From assembly GCA_025450375.1 (NCBI GenBank), contig JANWHO010000172.1:1-5710 (forward strand): DNA of 5,710 nucleotides, read 5' to 3'. How positions within the stretch are numbered: position 1 is the first letter of the stretch; every line of letters begins with the position of its first letter. The notes below the pieces were generated by a model. That model worked only from the letters and a program-made list of their open reading frames with translations, was not told the DNA's origin and searched no databases. The position numbers and the translations under genes were made by a program. Origin of the DNA: Chloroflexota bacterium (GTDB lineage: Bacteria; Chloroflexota; UBA5177; JANWHV01). Positions 4,361-5,710 of this stretch are shown one piece after another.

Positions 4361-5710
4361 TCAGTTTTTCTCATCATGGAAGTCAACGTACCAGTGCATG
4401 CCGCTGCAGAACGGCTTGTTCTTCGATTTGCCACAGCGGCACAGGCTGTAATGCTCACGCGAGGAGCCCTGGGCGCGCTGGGCAGCATTCCCTTGCTCGT
4501 CGAGGAGGGGAATCCCGCCAGTGATCCGATACGGGCCATCCTTGGAGACCGTGATCGCCGGCTCGCGCTCCTGATCGACCTCGTCGCGGCGTTCGATGCC
4601 GTCGATCGCGAAGCTGAGGGCGCCGGAGGGACAGTTCTTCACCGCCGCGATGATCGCCTCCCGCGCCGAGCCGTCCGGATCGACAAATGGCTCCTGGCCC
4701 ACATGAAAGACCGCCGCCAGGTTGTCCGTGCAGAAGCCGGCGTGGGCGCAGATCCCCCGATTATCGAACACCGTCACCTCCCGGCCAACATAGGTGTCAC
4801 GCCGGTCTGGTACCCGGTCGGGATCCTTGTGGCTGGTGAAGCCGATGCTCGCGTGAGTGCCGTCGCAGAACGGTTTGTTCCGCGAACCGCCGCACCGGCA
4901 GAGCGCCATTTGTGGCCGGGCCGGGATCGGCTCCCCCTTGGAGTTCTGGAGGTGCTCGACCTTGGTCACCACATACGGCCCGTTAGGGATGCACTGGATT
5001 GAGCAACCCAGACTCGCCTCGACGTTCTGGAGTTCCGCGACCTGGGTGGCGCCGCTATGGATGCCGTTGCTGGGCGCGAATTGGCCCGCCAGATCTTGCA
5101 GCGCGGCGGCCGCTTCCTCTAGCTGGGCAGGCACGCCCGGCTCCAGGCGCAACTTGGTGGCAATCTCCGCCAACTCCGCCAGCCGCTCGCCGAAGAATAC
5201 CCAGGCCGACCGCTTATGCGGCAGGAGATTCACGTCTCGGTTGTAGCCGAAGCCGGGGCCGGCCGTCTTCCCTGGATGCTCGGCCCCGCCAATCGGCATC
5301 TGGGCCAACCCATCGCCCAACGGACGGATGACGGTAGTCATGATGCGCAGGGTAGCGCGAGAGAGATGTTCGAGTTCGGCCTCGGTTTCGTCCGTGTGCG
5401 CGAAGAAGCGCAGCAGCATTAGCAGCATGGTGTCGTAGGTGATGTTGAAGAGATCGGCGACCTCGTGGGTGAGTGGATCGGTGATGATCGTGCCGCCGGA
5501 GGTATCGCCAAAGAAACGGGTCATCGGATTCGCGGTCACCGGGCGCACCGGCTCAAAGGGGATACCGCTCCGCTGGGCCTCGGCCAGCGCCTCGGCATAC
5601 TGCCGGCGAACCGTATCGAAGACCACGAAATGCGCATCGGGATGGGCCGAGGTCGGCGCCTCGCCTTGCTCGACGATCATCTCGATGGCCGCGCAGGCCG
5701 ACGCCCGATC
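4361..5710 (-). CDS. Ferritin-like / double-CDGSH / Fer4_19 iron-sulfur protein, 5' end outside window
   Basis: The visible 449 residues are the C-terminal part of a multidomain iron-sulfur protein; the frame is open to the window edge and the ATG at 5680 is probably internal, since residues before it (ACAAIEMIVEQGE) read straight into the domain. Residues 1-185 resemble the end of the ferritin-like domain shared with iminophenyl-pyruvate dimer synthase (VEQGE, HFVVFD, then long helices). Residues 242-290 hold a CDGSH [2Fe-2S] motif with ligands C271, C273, C282 and H286. Residues 308-366 resemble the divergent Fer4_19/YjdI cluster domain (C321, C327, and C360 in CPSGAL). Residues 392-444 hold a second CDGSH unit with C424, C426, C435 and H439, where CDG is CSG but all ligands remain. 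An extra C236-x3-C240 pair precedes the first motif. It is probably a cytoplasmic redox or iron-sulfur protein; no substrate or partner is known to me, and the metal-binding helices of the ferritin-like part would lie mostly outside the window. Confidence 0.85.
   Translation of the reverse strand, partial: DRASACAAIEMIVEQGEAPTSAHPDAHFVVFDTVRRQYAEALAEAQRSGIPFEPVRPVTANPMTRFFGDTSGGTIITDPLTHEVADLFNITYDTMLLMLLRFFAHTDETEAELEHLSRATLRIMTTVIRPLGDGLAQMPIGGAEHPGKTAGPGFGYNRDVNLLPHKRSAWVFFGERLAELAEIATKLRLEPGVPAQLEEAAAALQDLAGQFAPSNGIHSGATQVAELQNVEASLGCSIQCIPNGPYVVTKVEHLQNSKGEPIPARPQMALCRCGGSRNKPFCDGTHASIGFTSHKDPDRVPDRRDTYVGREVTVFDNRGICAHAGFCTDNLAAVFHVGQEPFVDPDGSAREAIIAAVKNCPSGALSFAIDGIERRDEVDQEREPAITVSKDGPYRITGGIPLLDEQGNAAQRAQGSSREHYSLCRCGKSKNKPFCSGMHWYVDFHDEKN

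Noticed and set aside
3871..4451. Plus-strand frames opposite mazEF and its promoter
   Set aside because: They overlap two well-supported minus-strand genes and an AT-rich promoter, and their translations resemble no known family.
4361..5002. Plus-strand frames opposite the iron-sulfur protein gene
   Set aside because: The minus strand carries two CDGSH motifs and a CPSGAL motif there; the plus frames are shadows.

Overview
The window is GC-rich bacterial DNA, and all four genes I can support lie on the minus strand. From right to left, in the direction of transcription, they are: a 5'-truncated iron-sulfur protein with a ferritin-like region and two CDGSH modules (4361-5710, running off the right edge); a mazE-like antitoxin (4020-4286); a mazF/pemK toxin (3703-4026) overlapping the antitoxin; and a complete carbamoyl-phosphate synthase large subunit, carB (20-3421). 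High GC content, the style of the MazEF pair and the CarB subtype suggest a Chloroflexota/Thermomicrobia-like bacterium. That is an impression from remembered proteins, not a demonstrated placement.

Right part: the iron-sulfur protein enters the window already in mid-domain. The frame is open to the last base, so the ATG at 5680 is probably internal. Its order is the end of a ferritin-like region, CDGSH motif, three-cysteine Fer4_19-type domain, second CDGSH motif. The 74 bases between it and the antitoxin are AT-rich. They hold a plausible promoter, a strong Shine-Dalgarno and an alternating palindrome (TGTA-AT-TACA-A-TGTA) over the -10, which suits an autoregulated toxin-antitoxin operon.

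Middle part: the antitoxin and toxin overlap by 7 bases in the usual antitoxin-first order. The 281 bases between mazF and carB hold no convincing gene. They contain an imperfect GC-rich hairpin just after mazF, a 9-bp tandem duplication, a small GC stem upstream of carB and the carB Shine-Dalgarno.

Left part: carB is full length (1133 residues from the preferred ATG). Its motifs read like the synthetase half of animal CAD/CPS1 rather than like E. coli CarB. Its C-terminal regulatory domain nevertheless keeps, at matching spacing, the residues that bind IMP/UMP in E. coli CarB. No carA glutaminase gene lies upstream of it, so that subunit must be encoded outside the window.

The three units (iron-sulfur protein, toxin-antitoxin module, carbamoyl phosphate synthesis) have no obvious shared pathway. 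The most interesting points are the CAD-like CarB with its mixed regulatory pocket and the alternating-palindrome operator. I see no tRNA, rRNA, CRISPR array, insertion sequence or phage gene.
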